A stretch of DNA of 64,000 bases from Bisbaumannia pacifica (GTDB taxonomy: Bacteria; Pseudomonadota; Gammaproteobacteria; Pseudomonadales; Halomonadaceae): contig NZ_BJUK01000018.1 in assembly GCF_007989625.1 (NCBI RefSeq), positions 1 through 64,000 on the forward strand. Direction: 5' to 3'. This document shows positions 43,762-55,094 of the stretch, one piece after another; within the stretch, counting starts at the first letter, position 1, and every line of letters begins with the position of its first letter. Made by a program: the position numbers and the translations under genes. The notes under the pieces are model-generated. The model worked only from the letters and a program-made list of their open reading frames with translations. It searched no databases and was not told where the DNA came from.

Positions 43762-44868
43762 TCAGGCCACCGCCCGGGCGGTGGCCACGCCCAGCGCCCG
43801 GTCGCCGGCGTCGAACAGGTGCACCTGCTCGGGGTCGGGCACGAGGGCCACCTTCTGGCCGACCCGCCAGGGGCTGGGCGCCTCGCTGCGGTGGATCAGC
43901 AGGGTCTCGCCGGCCTTGGGCTCCAGGTAGACATAGACCTCGTTGCCCAGGTACTCGACGTTGACGATCTCGAAGGCGTTGTCGCCGGCGGCCTCGGCCA
44001 GCCGCAGGTGCTCGGGGCGCACGCCCAGGGTCAGCGCCTCGCCGGCCACCTGCTGGGCGGTGTCCTGGGGCAGGGCCAGCTCACCGATACCCGCGGCACG
44101 CACCCGGCAGCCCGCGTCGTTTCCGGTCACCAGCGTCGCCGGCAGGAAGTTCATGGTCGGCGAGCCGATAAAGCCGGCCACGAAGCGGGTCGCCGGACGC
44201 TGGTAGAGCTCGTGGGGCGTGCCTACCTGCTCGACCCGGCCGGCGTTGAGCACCACGATCTTGTCGGCCAGGGTCATGGCCTCCACCTGGTCGTGGGTGA
44301 CGTAGATCATGGTGGAGCCCAGGCGCTGATGGAGGCGGGCGATCTCGTTGCGCATCTGCACGCGCAGCGAGGCGTCGAGGTTGGAGAGCGGCTCGTCGAA
44401 CAGCAATATGCGCGGTTCTCGGGCCATGGCGCGACCCATGGCCACGCGCTGACGCTGGCCGCCGGAGAGCGCCTTGGGCTTACGCTCGAGGAGTTCCTCG
44501 AGTTGCAGGATGCGGGCGGTGGCCATGACCCGCTCGTGGATCGTCTCCTTGGCGGTCTTGGCGAGCTTGAGGCCGAAGGCCATGTTCTCGTAGACGGTCA
44601 TATGCGGATAGAGCGCATAGGACTGGAAGACCATGCCCACGCCGCGCTCGCGGGGCGGCAGGTCGTTGACCACCTGTCCAGCGATGGAGAGCTCGCCGTC
44701 GCTGATCGATTCCAACCCGGCGATCAGCCGCAGCAGGGTCGACTTGCCGCAGCCGGAGGGGCCGACGAAGACCACGAATTCGCCGTCGCCGATATCGAGG
44801 TCGACGTCCTTGATGATAGGGGTGTGGCCGAAGACCTTGTTGACCTTGTCGAGGGTGACGCTTGCCAT
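43762..44868 (-). CDS. ABC transporter ATPase of the MalK/UgpC family (alpha-glucoside uptake)
   Basis: ATPase of 368 residues. Walker A GPSGCGKSTLLRLIAGLE, Q-loop VFQSYALYPHMTV, signature LSGGQRQRVAMGRAM, Walker B LLFDEPLSNLDASLR, His switch in YVTHDQVEAMTLADKI; the C-terminal third is an MalK-type OB/TOBE region with GVRPEHLRL and VEYLGNEVYVYL. It drives the two permeases encoded upstream. The glucosidase gene ends 68 bases before it. AGGAGA precedes the ATG. Confidence 0.93.
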   Translation of the reverse strand: MASVTLDKVNKVFGHTPIIKDVDLDIGDGEFVVFVGPSGCGKSTLLRLIAGLESISDGELSIAGQVVNDLPPRERGVGMVFQSYALYPHMTVYENMAFGLKLAKTAKETIHERVMATARILQLEELLERKPKALSGGQRQRVAMGRAMAREPRILLFDEPLSNLDASLRVQMRNEIARLHQRLGSTMIYVTHDQVEAMTLADKIVVLNAGRVEQVGTPHELYQRPATRFVAGFIGSPTMNFLPATLVTGNDAGCRVRAAGIGELALPQDTAQQVAGEALTLGVRPEHLRLAEAAGDNAFEIVNVEYLGNEVYVYLEPKAGETLLIHRSEAPSPWRVGQKVALVPDPEQVHLFDAGDRALGVATARAVA

Positions 44869-44936
44869 GGGGTGTCTCCTTGCCGGCCCGGTAGCGGGAG
44901 GCCTCGTCCGGGCCGGCCTGTTGTTATGAGTGTGGC

Positions 44937-46556
44937 TCAGAGGGTGAACCAGGCGGCCTGGTAGGGGGGCAGGCGCAGGGTCTCGCCGTCCCGCTCGGCA
45001 TGGAAACCGTGCCCCGCCAGCGCGTCGCCGACCGCCATCGGCAGCCGGGTCTCGCGGGCCTGGCCGGTCAGGTTGAAGACGCAGAGCAGCCGCTCGTCGC
45101 CCTTCTCGCGAACGAAGCCGAGCAGGTCCGCGCCGACGTCGACCAGACTCAGGTCGCCATCGACCAGCGCCGGGTGGGCGGTGCGGAAGGCCAGCAGGCG
45201 ACGGGTGGCGTTGAGTACCGAGGCCGCGTCGTCCTGCTGGCGGGCGACGGCCAGCGGCAGCTGGCGGGCCTCCACCGGCAGCCAGGGCTCGACGCCCTCG
45301 GCGGTGAAGCCGCCATTCCCGCTAGGCTCCCAGGGCATGGGCGTGCGGCAGCCGTCGCGGCCCTTGAACTCCGGCCACAGCACCTTGCCGTAGGGGTCCT
45401 GGAGTCGCTCGAAGGGCACCTCGGCTTCCGGCAGGCCGAGCTCCTCCCCCTGGTAGAGACAGACGCTGCCGCGCAGCGAGAAGAGCAGGGCGAGGGTCAC
45501 CTTGGGATAGGCGAGTGGGTCCTCGTCCGCGCCCCAGCGCGTGGCGCTTCTCACCACGTCGTGGTTGGAGAGCGCCCAGCACGGCCAGGCGTCGCCGGCC
45601 AGGCGCTGGAAGCGCTCGATCACCTCGCGGAGATAGGCCGCCGAGCGGGGCGCGTTGAGCAGGTCGAAGGTGTAGGCCATGTGCAGCTTGTCGCCGCCCG
45701 CGGTGTACTCGGCCATGCGTTCCAGCGGGTTGTCGTCGCCAATCTCGCCCACCGTGGTGGTGCCGGGGAAGTCGTCCATCAGGGCGCGCAGCTCGCGCAG
45801 GAAGTCGAGGTTCTCCGGGCGGCTCAGGTCATAGACGTGGCGCTGCCAGGTATAGGGGTTGGCGTCCGGGGCGCCGAGGGTCTTGGCCTCGCCGGCGGGC
45901 ACCGGGGGGTTGTCGGTGAGCGCCGGGTCGTGGAAGTAGAAGTTGACGGTGTCCAGGCGGAAGCCGTCGACGCCGAGTTCCAGCCAGAAGCGCATATTGT
46001 CGAGCTGGGCGGCACGCACCTCGGGGTGGTGGAAGTTGAGGTCCGGCTGGCTGGTCAGGAAGTTGTGCAGGTAGTACTGGCGGCGCCGGGAGTCGAAGGT
46101 CCAGGCCGAGCCGCCGAAGATCGACAGCCAGTTGTTGGGCGGCGTGCCATCCGGCTTTGGGTCGGCCCAGACGTACCAGTCCGCCTTGGCATTGGTGCGG
46201 TCGGCGCGGCTCTCCTGGAACCAGGGGTGCGCCTCCGCGGTATGGCTGATCACCTGGTCGATCATCACCTTGAGGCCCAGTTCGTGGGCGCGGGCCAGCA
46301 GCGCCTTGAAGTCGTCCAGGGTGCCGAACATCGGGTCGACATCGCGGTAGTCGCTGACGTCGTAGCCGAAGTCGAGCATCGGCGAGGTGAAGAAGGGCGA
46401 CAGCCAGATGCCGTCCACGCCGAGGCTCGCCACGTAGTCGAGCTTCTCGGTGATGCCCTCGAGGTCGCCGATGCCGTCGCCGTTGGCGTCCATAAAGCTG
46501 CGCGGATAGATCTGGTAGATGACGCCACCGCGCCACCAGGTCAGGTTGTCTTGCAT
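44937..46556 (-). CDS. Alpha-glucosidase, GH13 (HaG-like)
   Basis: Cytoplasmic enzyme of 539 residues that hydrolyses alpha-glucosides entering through the ABC system. With the start at 46556 the nucleophile is Asp202 (GVDGFRLDTVNF), the acid/base Glu271 (TTVGEIGDD) and the stabiliser Asp333 (LSNHDVVRS). These numbers are identical to those of the Halomonas enzyme HaG, and the opening MQDNLTWWRGGVIYQIYPRS is nearly the same. HaG also transglucosylates to small acceptors. AAGGA lies seven bases before this ATG, whereas the ATG at 46577 has no ribosome site. A structured repeat copy lies upstream, inside the operon. Confidence 0.96.
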   Translation of the reverse strand: MQDNLTWWRGGVIYQIYPRSFMDANGDGIGDLEGITEKLDYVASLGVDGIWLSPFFTSPMLDFGYDVSDYRDVDPMFGTLDDFKALLARAHELGLKVMIDQVISHTAEAHPWFQESRADRTNAKADWYVWADPKPDGTPPNNWLSIFGGSAWTFDSRRRQYYLHNFLTSQPDLNFHHPEVRAAQLDNMRFWLELGVDGFRLDTVNFYFHDPALTDNPPVPAGEAKTLGAPDANPYTWQRHVYDLSRPENLDFLRELRALMDDFPGTTTVGEIGDDNPLERMAEYTAGGDKLHMAYTFDLLNAPRSAAYLREVIERFQRLAGDAWPCWALSNHDVVRSATRWGADEDPLAYPKVTLALLFSLRGSVCLYQGEELGLPEAEVPFERLQDPYGKVLWPEFKGRDGCRTPMPWEPSGNGGFTAEGVEPWLPVEARQLPLAVARQQDDAASVLNATRRLLAFRTAHPALVDGDLSLVDVGADLLGFVREKGDERLLCVFNLTGQARETRLPMAVGDALAGHGFHAERDGETLRLPPYQAAWFTL

Positions 46557-46610
46557 CTTGGGATCCTTGAGAGACATAAAACAGTGCTAGCTGAGTGCTC
46601 TTATGAAAGA

Positions 46611-46723
46611 CGGGGCTAACCTGGGCTCAGGCCTCGCGAAGACGCTGTAAACCCTTCCCTGGGCGCTCGACTTTTTCATCCTTGAAAAAGACGCTTCGCT
46701 CTGGCCTGCCCCCAGCGCCCCTT
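46611..46723 (-). repeat. Dispersed structured repeat, copy A
   Basis: 113 bp element in the 178 bp gap between the second permease and the glucosidase, in the same direction as these genes. Read on the minus strand it starts AAGGGGCGCTGGGGG and ends CCCAGGTTAGCCCCG. The outer stem has two mismatches; the GCGAAG/CTTCGC stem and the CTTTTTC hairpin are intact. See copies B and C. Confidence 0.92.
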
Positions 46724-46755
46724 GGTCTTTCCACCTGGGGTGGCATCGCATGGGG

Positions 46756-47598
<843 letters not shown>

Positions 47599-47599
47599 G

Positions 47600-48562
47600 T
47601 CAGTCGCCTCCCAGTTGCAGGCGGTTGCGGCCCAGGTAGAGGTAGGCCACCGTGGCCAGGGCGATGATCAGGAACAGCAGGGTCGAGGCGGCGCTGCCGT
47701 AGCCCACGTCTTGGAACTCCACCAACTGCTGGCGGGCGTAGATCGACATGGTCATGGTGCTGGAGGCATTGGAGGTCAGCACGTAGATGACGTCGAACAC
47801 GCGCAGGGCGTCGAGCAGGCGGAAGATCACCGCCACCATCAGCGCCGGAGTGATCAACGGCAGTGTCACCTTGAAGAACACTCTGACCGGATGGATGCCG
47901 TCGACTTCGGCCGCCTCATAGCAGTCCTTGGGCAGCATCTGCAGGGCGGCCAGGGCGAGCAGGGCGACGAAGGGGATGGTCTTCCAGACGTCGACCAGGA
48001 TCACCGCCCACATGGAGTAGGTGGCGCTGGCGGTCCAGGCGATGGGGGCGTCGATGATGCCCAGCGTCATCAGCAGGTGGTTGATGATCCCGAACTGGTC
48101 GTTGAGCATCCAGGCCCACATCTTGGCCGAGACGATGGTGGGGATCGCCCAGGGGATCAGCACCGCGGCACGCACCAGCATGCGCCCCCGGAACTCGACG
48201 TTGAGGATCAGCGCGACGATAACGCCGAACACCACCTCCAGGGACACCGAGACCACGGCGAAGAACAGGGTATTCCACACCGAGCGCCACCACATGGGGT
48301 CGGTGAGCAGGCCGTACCAGGCACCGTCGTCGTAGACCAGGTAGTTCTCCAGGCCGATGAAGCTGGCGTCGCCCAGTGTCGAGAGGGTGCCGTCGGTGAG
48401 GCTGAAGTAGAAGGTGCGCAGCAGCGGCCAGCCGGCCACCAGGGCCAGGGCGACGAGCATGGGGGCGAGGAAGGTCCAGGCGGCGCGTACCCGCTGCCGG
48501 CGGACCTTGGTGCCGCGATAGGGGCGCGCCCTCGTGGGCGCGCTGGGAGTCGTGGTGGTCAT
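47600..48562 (-). CDS. ABC transporter permease, MalF-like (alpha-glucoside uptake)
   Basis: Inner-membrane permease of 320 residues with six helices. The EAA loop is CYEAAEVDGIHPVRVFFKVT with LPLITPALMVAVIFR after it. A polar N-terminus rich in Thr and Arg precedes the first helix. The ATG at 48562 has AGGAG six bases upstream and lies inside the end of the binding-protein region; the frame from 48580 adds six residues without ribosome site. It partners the MalG-like permease. Confidence 0.92.
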   Translation of the reverse strand: MTTTTPSAPTRARPYRGTKVRRQRVRAAWTFLAPMLVALALVAGWPLLRTFYFSLTDGTLSTLGDASFIGLENYLVYDDGAWYGLLTDPMWWRSVWNTLFFAVVSVSLEVVFGVIVALILNVEFRGRMLVRAAVLIPWAIPTIVSAKMWAWMLNDQFGIINHLLMTLGIIDAPIAWTASATYSMWAVILVDVWKTIPFVALLALAALQMLPKDCYEAAEVDGIHPVRVFFKVTLPLITPALMVAVIFRLLDALRVFDVIYVLTSNASSTMTMSIYARQQLVEFQDVGYGSAASTLLFLIIALATVAYLYLGRNRLQLGGD

Positions 48563-48576
48563 GTCGGGCTCCTGGA

Positions 48577-49845
48577 TCATTTCCAGCGACGCTCGAGGCG
48601 ACGCAGCTGGCCTTCCAGTTGGGGCAGGGCGTCGGTGGCCGACATCTCGCCGGAGAGCACGCTATGGGTGGTGTCGAAGAAGGCGTTGGAGACGCGGCCG
48701 TAGCTCTCGCCGGTCGCCGCCGAGGGGCGTGCCACGGCGTTGGCGAAGGTATCGTAGAGGGTGCCGAAGAAGGGCACCGCCGCGAGCACCTCCTCGTCCG
48801 CGTAGAGGCGCTCGAGGGTCGGATTGTAGGAACCCTCGATGGCGCGGCGCTTCTGCTCGGCCTCGCCGGTCAGGAAGGCCACCAGGTCGGCGGCGAGCTC
48901 GGGGTTCTCGCTGTAGCGGGAGACCGCCAGGTTCCAGCCGCCTAGCGTCGCCGCGCTATTGCCCCCTTCGCCATGGGGCAGCTTGACCACGCCCACCCGG
49001 CCGCGGACCTCGCTCTCCTCGCCCTGGGCCAGCGACCAGGCGTAGGGCCAATTGCGCATGAACACGGCGTTGCCGGACTGGAACAGGCCGCGGGCCTCCT
49101 CCTCGGTGTAGTTGAGCACGCCCTCGGGGGTGATATCGCCGATCCAACTGGCGGCCAGGTCCAGGGCCGAGGCGGCGTCGGCGTTGTTGACGGTGAGGTT
49201 GCCCTCGGCATCGACGATGGTGCCGCCGCCGTGGCTGGCCACCCACTCCAGGGCGTTGCAGGTCAGGCCCTCGTAGGCGCGGCCCTGGAATACATAGCCC
49301 CAGATGCGGTCGCCGGCGGCCTGTTCGCCGGCCTGGATCTCGCGGGCGATCGCGGTGAGCTCCTCCCAGGTCTCGGGGGGCTCGAAGCCGTACTCCTCGA
49401 GGAGATCCTTGCGGTAGTAGAGCACCCCGGCATCGGTGAACCACGGCATGGCCACCAGGCGACCGTCGACGGTGTTGTTCTCGACGATGGCCGGGAAGTG
49501 GCCCGCGGCGGCGTCCTCGCCCAGCGTCTCGCCGAGGTCGAGCAGGTGGTTGGCCAGCAGGCCCGGCCACACCACATCGATTTGCAGCACGTCGATGTCG
49601 CTGGAGTTGGCGGAGAGGATCTGCTGGTAGAGCGACAGGCGCTCGGTGGAGGAGTTGGGGGTGGAGACGATATCGACGCTATGGCCGGTCTGCTCCTCCC
49701 ACTGGTTGACGCCTTGCTCGCAGAGCTCGAGTTCGACGCCCACCGCACCGCAGGAGATGGTCAGGTCGGCCGCCAGGGCCTGGCCGCCGCCGGCCAGGGC
49801 CGCGGTGCCCAGGGCGATGGCGGTGATCAATGACTGCTTCGACAT
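48577..49845 (-). CDS. ABC transporter sugar-binding protein (alpha-glucoside uptake)
   Basis: Periplasmic protein of 422 residues. Signal peptide ends near GGGQALA-ADL. The mature part is a family 1 solute-binding protein: VNQWEEQTGHSVDIV, DIDVLQIDVVWPGLLANHLL, MPWFTDAGVLYYRKDLLEEY, FQSGNAVFMRNWPYAWSLAQ and GGWNLAVSRYSENPE. It captures alpha-glucosides such as maltose or trehalose, by context. First gene of the uptake operon; promoter and LacI-type operator lie directly upstream. Confidence 0.92.
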   Translation of the reverse strand: MSKQSLITAIALGTAALAGGGQALAADLTISCGAVGVELELCEQGVNQWEEQTGHSVDIVSTPNSSTERLSLYQQILSANSSDIDVLQIDVVWPGLLANHLLDLGETLGEDAAAGHFPAIVENNTVDGRLVAMPWFTDAGVLYYRKDLLEEYGFEPPETWEELTAIAREIQAGEQAAGDRIWGYVFQGRAYEGLTCNALEWVASHGGGTIVDAEGNLTVNNADAASALDLAASWIGDITPEGVLNYTEEEARGLFQSGNAVFMRNWPYAWSLAQGEESEVRGRVGVVKLPHGEGGNSAATLGGWNLAVSRYSENPELAADLVAFLTGEAEQKRRAIEGSYNPTLERLYADEEVLAAVPFFGTLYDTFANAVARPSAATGESYGRVSNAFFDTTHSVLSGEMSATDALPQLEGQLRRLERRWK

Positions 49846-49904
49846 ATGCTGGAGTCCTCGTCGGCGTGTCTTGTGGATTGTTATGGGGCGTGCGGGACGC
49901 TCGT

Positions 49905-49918
49905 CTTAAACGATTAAG
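49905..49918. promoter_or_regulatory. LacI-type operator 1, upstream of the binding-protein gene
   Basis: CTTAAACGATTAAG is a near-perfect palindrome around a central CG, the form used by LacI-family sugar regulators. It lies 60 bases before the binding-protein ATG and just downstream of its promoter candidate. Confidence 0.8.
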
Positions 49919-49929
49919 CTCGTGGGCTC

Positions 49930-49959
49930 AGTAAAGACCATCGAACGCGGCCCCATCAA
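49930..49959 (-). promoter_or_regulatory. Promoter candidate of the alpha-glucoside uptake operon
   Basis: On the minus strand TTGATG and TTTACT are separated by 18 bases. Transcription would start near 49923, inside or just before operator 1, so the repressor would block initiation. Confidence 0.5.
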
Positions 49960-49960
49960 C

Positions 49961-49976
49961 CTAGACTTTTGTCTAG
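49961..49976. promoter_or_regulatory. CTAGAC palindrome
   Basis: CTAGAC-TTTT-GTCTAG is a perfect 6+4+6 palindrome. A related half, CTAGACATTGGTC, lies at 50011-50023. Possibly the site of a second regulator, or a hairpin. The 449 bp gap between the binding-protein and porin genes holds these sites and a tandem repeat, but no gene. Confidence 0.4.
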
Positions 49977-50055
49977 GGAATGGTGCCGGCACACCATTTG
50001 GCGACGACTCCTAGACATTGGTCGTAATTTCTTCGAGCCGCGTTGAGCAAGAAAG

Positions 50056-50069
50056 CTTAAACGATTAAG
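50056..50069. promoter_or_regulatory. LacI-type operator 2
   Basis: An exact second copy of CTTAAACGATTAAG, 151 bp from operator 1, which would allow looping between the two promoters. Confidence 0.8.
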
Positions 50070-50116
50070 TTTTGGCCGTGTCCTTGCCTGCCCGCGGGCC
50101 GGATCGTGCCGCAAAA

Positions 50117-50130
50117 CTTAAACGATACAG
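50117..50130. promoter_or_regulatory. LacI-type operator 3, upstream of the porin gene
   Basis: CTTAAACGATACAG differs from the other two operators in two positions and lies 61 bp after operator 2, about 165 bases before the porin start. Confidence 0.65.
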
Positions 50131-50136
50131 TGGCAG

Positions 50137-51785
<1,649 letters not shown>

Positions 51786-51826
51786 GCCGGGAGCCCGCCG
51801 GACTCACGGCTTACCGTTTCGAGCTT

Positions 51827-51853
51827 GCCCGCGTCCCCGGACGCGGGCTTTTC
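51827..51853 (+). terminator. Intrinsic terminator of the porin gene
   Basis: GCCCGCGTCC-CC-GGACGCGGGC is a perfect stem followed by TTTTCTC, about 40 bases after the porin stop. Confidence 0.88.
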
Positions 51854-51892
51854 TCGTTCCGGGCGGAGGAGTTTCCGCCGATTATGGCTTGG

Positions 51893-52819
51893 CTACAGCG
51901 ACAAGAAGAACAGGATCAGCGGTGGCGAGAGCAGGGAGAGGATAAAACCGCTGACCACGGCGATGGGCACGCAGGCCACGCCGCCATGCTGTTGGATCAC
52001 CGGCAGGGTGAAGTCCATGGAGGTGGCGCCGCCATAGCCGATGGCCAGGGCCGCATGGCGGCGGATCAGCAGCGGAATCAGCAGGAAGGCCAGCAGCTCC
52101 CGGGCCAGGTCGTTGAAGAAGGCCACGCCGCCGAGCAAGGGGCCGAGCTGGTCGCCGATCAGGATGGCGGAGAGGGAGTACCAGCCGAAGCCGGCGGTCA
52201 TGGCCAGGCCCTCGCTCCAACTCAGGCCCAGCAGGGGCGCGGCCAGCAGGCCCGCCAGCAGGGAGCTCGCCGCCAGGGTGGTGGCGATGGCCAGGCCGAA
52301 GCGGTTGAGGAGAATCTGTTTGAGCGGCATGCCGGAGTTCCTGAGCTGGCAGCCGATCAACGCCAGCAAGGCATAGAGCACCCACTCCGCCAGGGTCTCG
52401 GCGTGGAGAAACAGCGCCTCGCCTAGCCAGGCGCCGCCCACCAGGCCCGCCACCACGCCGAGGATCACCACGCCCACTAGGGCCAGGGAGCCGCCGAGGG
52501 CGGCCAGCTTGCTGGTGGGGGCGCCGGCCACCACCGTGGAGTTGCCGGCGCTCAGCCCCAGGCGGCGGGAGAGCCACCACAGGGCCGGCAGGTTGCATAG
52601 GGCGGTGACCGTGAAGAGCGCCAGGGCCTGGCCGCCCATCCGCGATAGCTGGCCGGCCAGGTCGTCCAGGCCCGCCAGGCCGACCCCCATCAGCAGCAGG
52701 ATCACGTAGACCGAGGCATTGACGCCGCGGTTGATCCCGCTCAGCAGCCCGGCATGGTGTACCGGGACCAGGTAGCCCAGCAGCAGGGGCAGCAGCACGA
52801 TCAGCAGGCCGGTGAGCAT
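51893..52819 (-). CDS. lysO: Lysine exporter LysO family protein
   Basis: Inner-membrane protein of 308 residues with about eight helices. It matches LysO (YbjE, DUF340): SGINRGVNASVYVILLLMGV, VAGAPTSKLAALGGSLALVG, GFGWYSLSAILIGDQLGPLL, FFNDLARELLAFLLIPLLIR and GGATSMDFTLPVIQQHGG. In E. coli LysO exports lysine and thialysine. A lone gene that converges on the porin. Confidence 0.88.
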   Translation of the reverse strand: MLTGLLIVLLPLLLGYLVPVHHAGLLSGINRGVNASVYVILLLMGVGLAGLDDLAGQLSRMGGQALALFTVTALCNLPALWWLSRRLGLSAGNSTVVAGAPTSKLAALGGSLALVGVVILGVVAGLVGGAWLGEALFLHAETLAEWVLYALLALIGCQLRNSGMPLKQILLNRFGLAIATTLAASSLLAGLLAAPLLGLSWSEGLAMTAGFGWYSLSAILIGDQLGPLLGGVAFFNDLARELLAFLLIPLLIRRHAALAIGYGGATSMDFTLPVIQQHGGVACVPIAVVSGFILSLLSPPLILFFLSL

Positions 52820-52927
52820 GGTATCTCCATCGCAGTGACATCCGTAAAAGGGGGCCTACTTTAGCGATGGGCGGAAATAAAGAGAAATGATTTCCCCTGA
52901 TGCCTGATAAGCCAGGCTACTGCCCGG

Positions 52928-53638
52928 CTACTCCGTCAGGGTCAGGGCCTGGAGGGTCAAGCGGTTGGTCGGCTCGCCGTCGCGGCGATACTCCACGCCG
53001 AGCAGCAGGCCCGGCAGCTCGGGGTGGAAGGCGAAGACCAGGCGCCGCTCGGGCTTGTCGGGCTCCCAGGCCTCCAGGCGAGTCGCCTGGATCGACTCGC
53101 CGTCGGGCAGGCGTCGGGCGATGGGCGCCAGGGGGCGATAGTCGAGGCGCTCCTCGCGCCCCTTGTGATCGACGAAGCGGAGCCGGCAGGGCGGGGTCGC
53201 TCGACAGTCGCCGTTCGCGGCACGGCGGGAGAGTTCGAACAGCGCCGCCTGGCGGTCGGGCAACTCGCGCAGCTCGTCGTGGCCCAGGCGATAGCTGCCG
53301 CCGATGCCCAGCAGGCGGTAGCCGCTGCTGTAGGCGCTGGTGCTCGGGCCGCCATCGTCTAGGCGAAAGCGGCTGCGCTCATGGCCGGAGGCCAGGCGAA
53401 TGGCGGCGCGCATCTCGCTCTCCCACCAGTCGCCATGACGGCTAAGCCGGTGGCTGACCCGGGCGTCGGGCCAGCCGCTGATCTCCAGCGCATAGTCGGC
53501 GACGAAGGGGCGAGGCCGCGGTGGCGTCTCCCGAGGGTCTGCCCGGGCCGAGTCGGGAGCCAGCAGGGCCAATACCAGCGAGGCGAGTAGCGCCGAGATA
53601 AGCCAGATGGCGGGACGATAGCGTGGCAGCAATAGCAT
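52928..53638 (-). CDS. DUF3108 domain protein
   Basis: Exported protein of 236 residues. A hydrophobic N-terminus (AIWLISALLASLVLALLAP) ends near ARA. The DUF3108 region follows: FVADYALEISGW, WESEMRAAIRL, RSRFRLDDGGPSTSAYSSGY and RRLVFAFHPELPGLLLGVEY. DUF3108 proteins are predicted periplasmic beta proteins of unknown role. AAGGAG lies five bases before the ATG. It follows pncB on the same strand. Confidence 0.82.
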   Translation of the reverse strand: MLLLPRYRPAIWLISALLASLVLALLAPDSARADPRETPPRPRPFVADYALEISGWPDARVSHRLSRHGDWWESEMRAAIRLASGHERSRFRLDDGGPSTSAYSSGYRLLGIGGSYRLGHDELRELPDRQAALFELSRRAANGDCRATPPCRLRFVDHKGREERLDYRPLAPIARRLPDGESIQATRLEAWEPDKPERRLVFAFHPELPGLLLGVEYRRDGEPTNRLTLQALTLTE

Positions 53639-53741
53639 GGTGACTCCTTATCCCGGCCGATGGGGGCCATGATGAGATACCCTCGGCGGCACGGGGTTCC
53701 CATGCCTCTCCCTCTTGCGCACGCTCGGCACGCTTTTAGCG

Positions 53742-55094
53742 TCAACCGACCTTGCGCCGCAGCCGCGCCAGGCCGGGGCTCAGGGTCACCGGGTAGTCGT
53801 CCTCCGGCCCCGCCCGGGGCTCGAGGCGTCGGAGGGGGCCGGGCAGGGCCGCCAGCGCCGCGGTGACCCGTTCCCGGGCGGAGTCGGCGAGGGTCATCAG
53901 GGCGTCGTCGATTCGCCCGTCCCTCACCAGGGGCACCAGCAGGGGCTCGCCCTCGATGCCCGTCTCGTCATGGCGGGCCAGGGTATCGCCGATCGGGCGG
54001 CCCTCGGCATCCCGGCGTCGATAGACCTGCTTGGGGCCGGGCAGGTTGATCTTGCCGGGGGAGTGCTTGACCCGCGGCCGGCCGGCATAGGCCACCAGCT
54101 TGTAGGAGAGGTCGATCACCGGGGCATCGGCGCTGACGCCCAGCTGGGTGCCGACGCCGAAGCCATCGATGGGCGCGCCCTCGGCCACCAAGTCGGCGAT
54201 TTGCCACTCGTCCAGGCCGCTGCCGGCGATGATCTTCACATCTCCGTGGCCGGCCGCGTCGAGCCGCCGCCGGGCGCCCCGGGCCAGGGCCCCCAGGTCG
54301 CCGGAGTCGAGGCGGATGGCCGCCACCGAGAGCTCGGGCTCGGCCGCGAGCAGGGCGATTACCTGGTCGACCCCGGCCAGGGTGTCATGGGTGTCCACCA
54401 GCAGGGTGGTGTTCGGGTAGTGGCGGGCGAAGGCGGCGAAGGCCTCGGCCTCGGCGTCGTGGGCGAGGATATAGCTGTGCGCCATGGTGCCGCGCAGCGG
54501 CAGGTCGTGGCGCAGGCCGCCCAGCACATTGCTGGTGCCTTCCAGGCCGGCGCTGCGATAGGCGCGCACCCCGCGCACGGCGGCATCGATGCCGTGCATG
54601 CGGCGCAGGCCGAAGTCCACCACCGGGCGACCCCGGGCGGCGATCACCAGGCGCACCGCCTTGGAGGCCAGCAGCGTTTCCAACTGCACCAGGTTCATCA
54701 GCAGGCTCTCCAGCAACTGGGCCTCGGCGATGGGGGCGTCCACTTCCAGCAGGGGTTCGTCGGCGAATACCGGGGTGCCCTCCGGCAGGGTTCGGATCTC
54801 GCCGGAAAAGCGCCACTCCCCGAGCCAGTCGAGGAAGGCCGCCTCGAACAGGCCGGTGGCGGCCAGTTGGGCCAACTCGGCCTCGCCGAAACGCAGCCGG
54901 GGGATCAGGGCCGCCGCGTGTTGCTGACCGCAGGCCAGCATAAAGCGCCGGGTCGGCGGCAGGCGGCGAAAGAAGAGGCTGAAGGTGGCCCGCTCGGCCA
55001 TCGCCTCCTTCCAGTAGGCCTGGGTCATGGTCAACTGGTAGAGGTCGGTGAGCAGGACCAGTTCGTCCTCCGAGACCGTCAGGGGCGTGCTCAT
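53742..55094 (-). CDS. pncB: Nicotinate phosphoribosyltransferase
   Basis: Enzyme of 450 residues that joins nicotinate to PRPP to give nicotinate mononucleotide in NAD salvage. Markers: LLTDLYQLTMTQAYWKEAMA near the N-terminus, VDFGLRRMHGIDAAVRGVRA, GTSNVLGG, GTMAHSYILAH (the loop with the catalytic His), IRLDSGDLGALARGARRRLD and FGVGTQLGVS, as in the longer bacterial type. It overlaps the pncA stop as ATGA, so nicotinamide is deamidated and re-used by coupled genes. Confidence 0.95.
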   Translation of the reverse strand: MSTPLTVSEDELVLLTDLYQLTMTQAYWKEAMAERATFSLFFRRLPPTRRFMLACGQQHAAALIPRLRFGEAELAQLAATGLFEAAFLDWLGEWRFSGEIRTLPEGTPVFADEPLLEVDAPIAEAQLLESLLMNLVQLETLLASKAVRLVIAARGRPVVDFGLRRMHGIDAAVRGVRAYRSAGLEGTSNVLGGLRHDLPLRGTMAHSYILAHDAEAEAFAAFARHYPNTTLLVDTHDTLAGVDQVIALLAAEPELSVAAIRLDSGDLGALARGARRRLDAAGHGDVKIIAGSGLDEWQIADLVAEGAPIDGFGVGTQLGVSADAPVIDLSYKLVAYAGRPRVKHSPGKINLPGPKQVYRRRDAEGRPIGDTLARHDETGIEGEPLLVPLVRDGRIDDALMTLADSARERVTAALAALPGPLRRLEPRAGPEDDYPVTLSPGLARLRRKVG

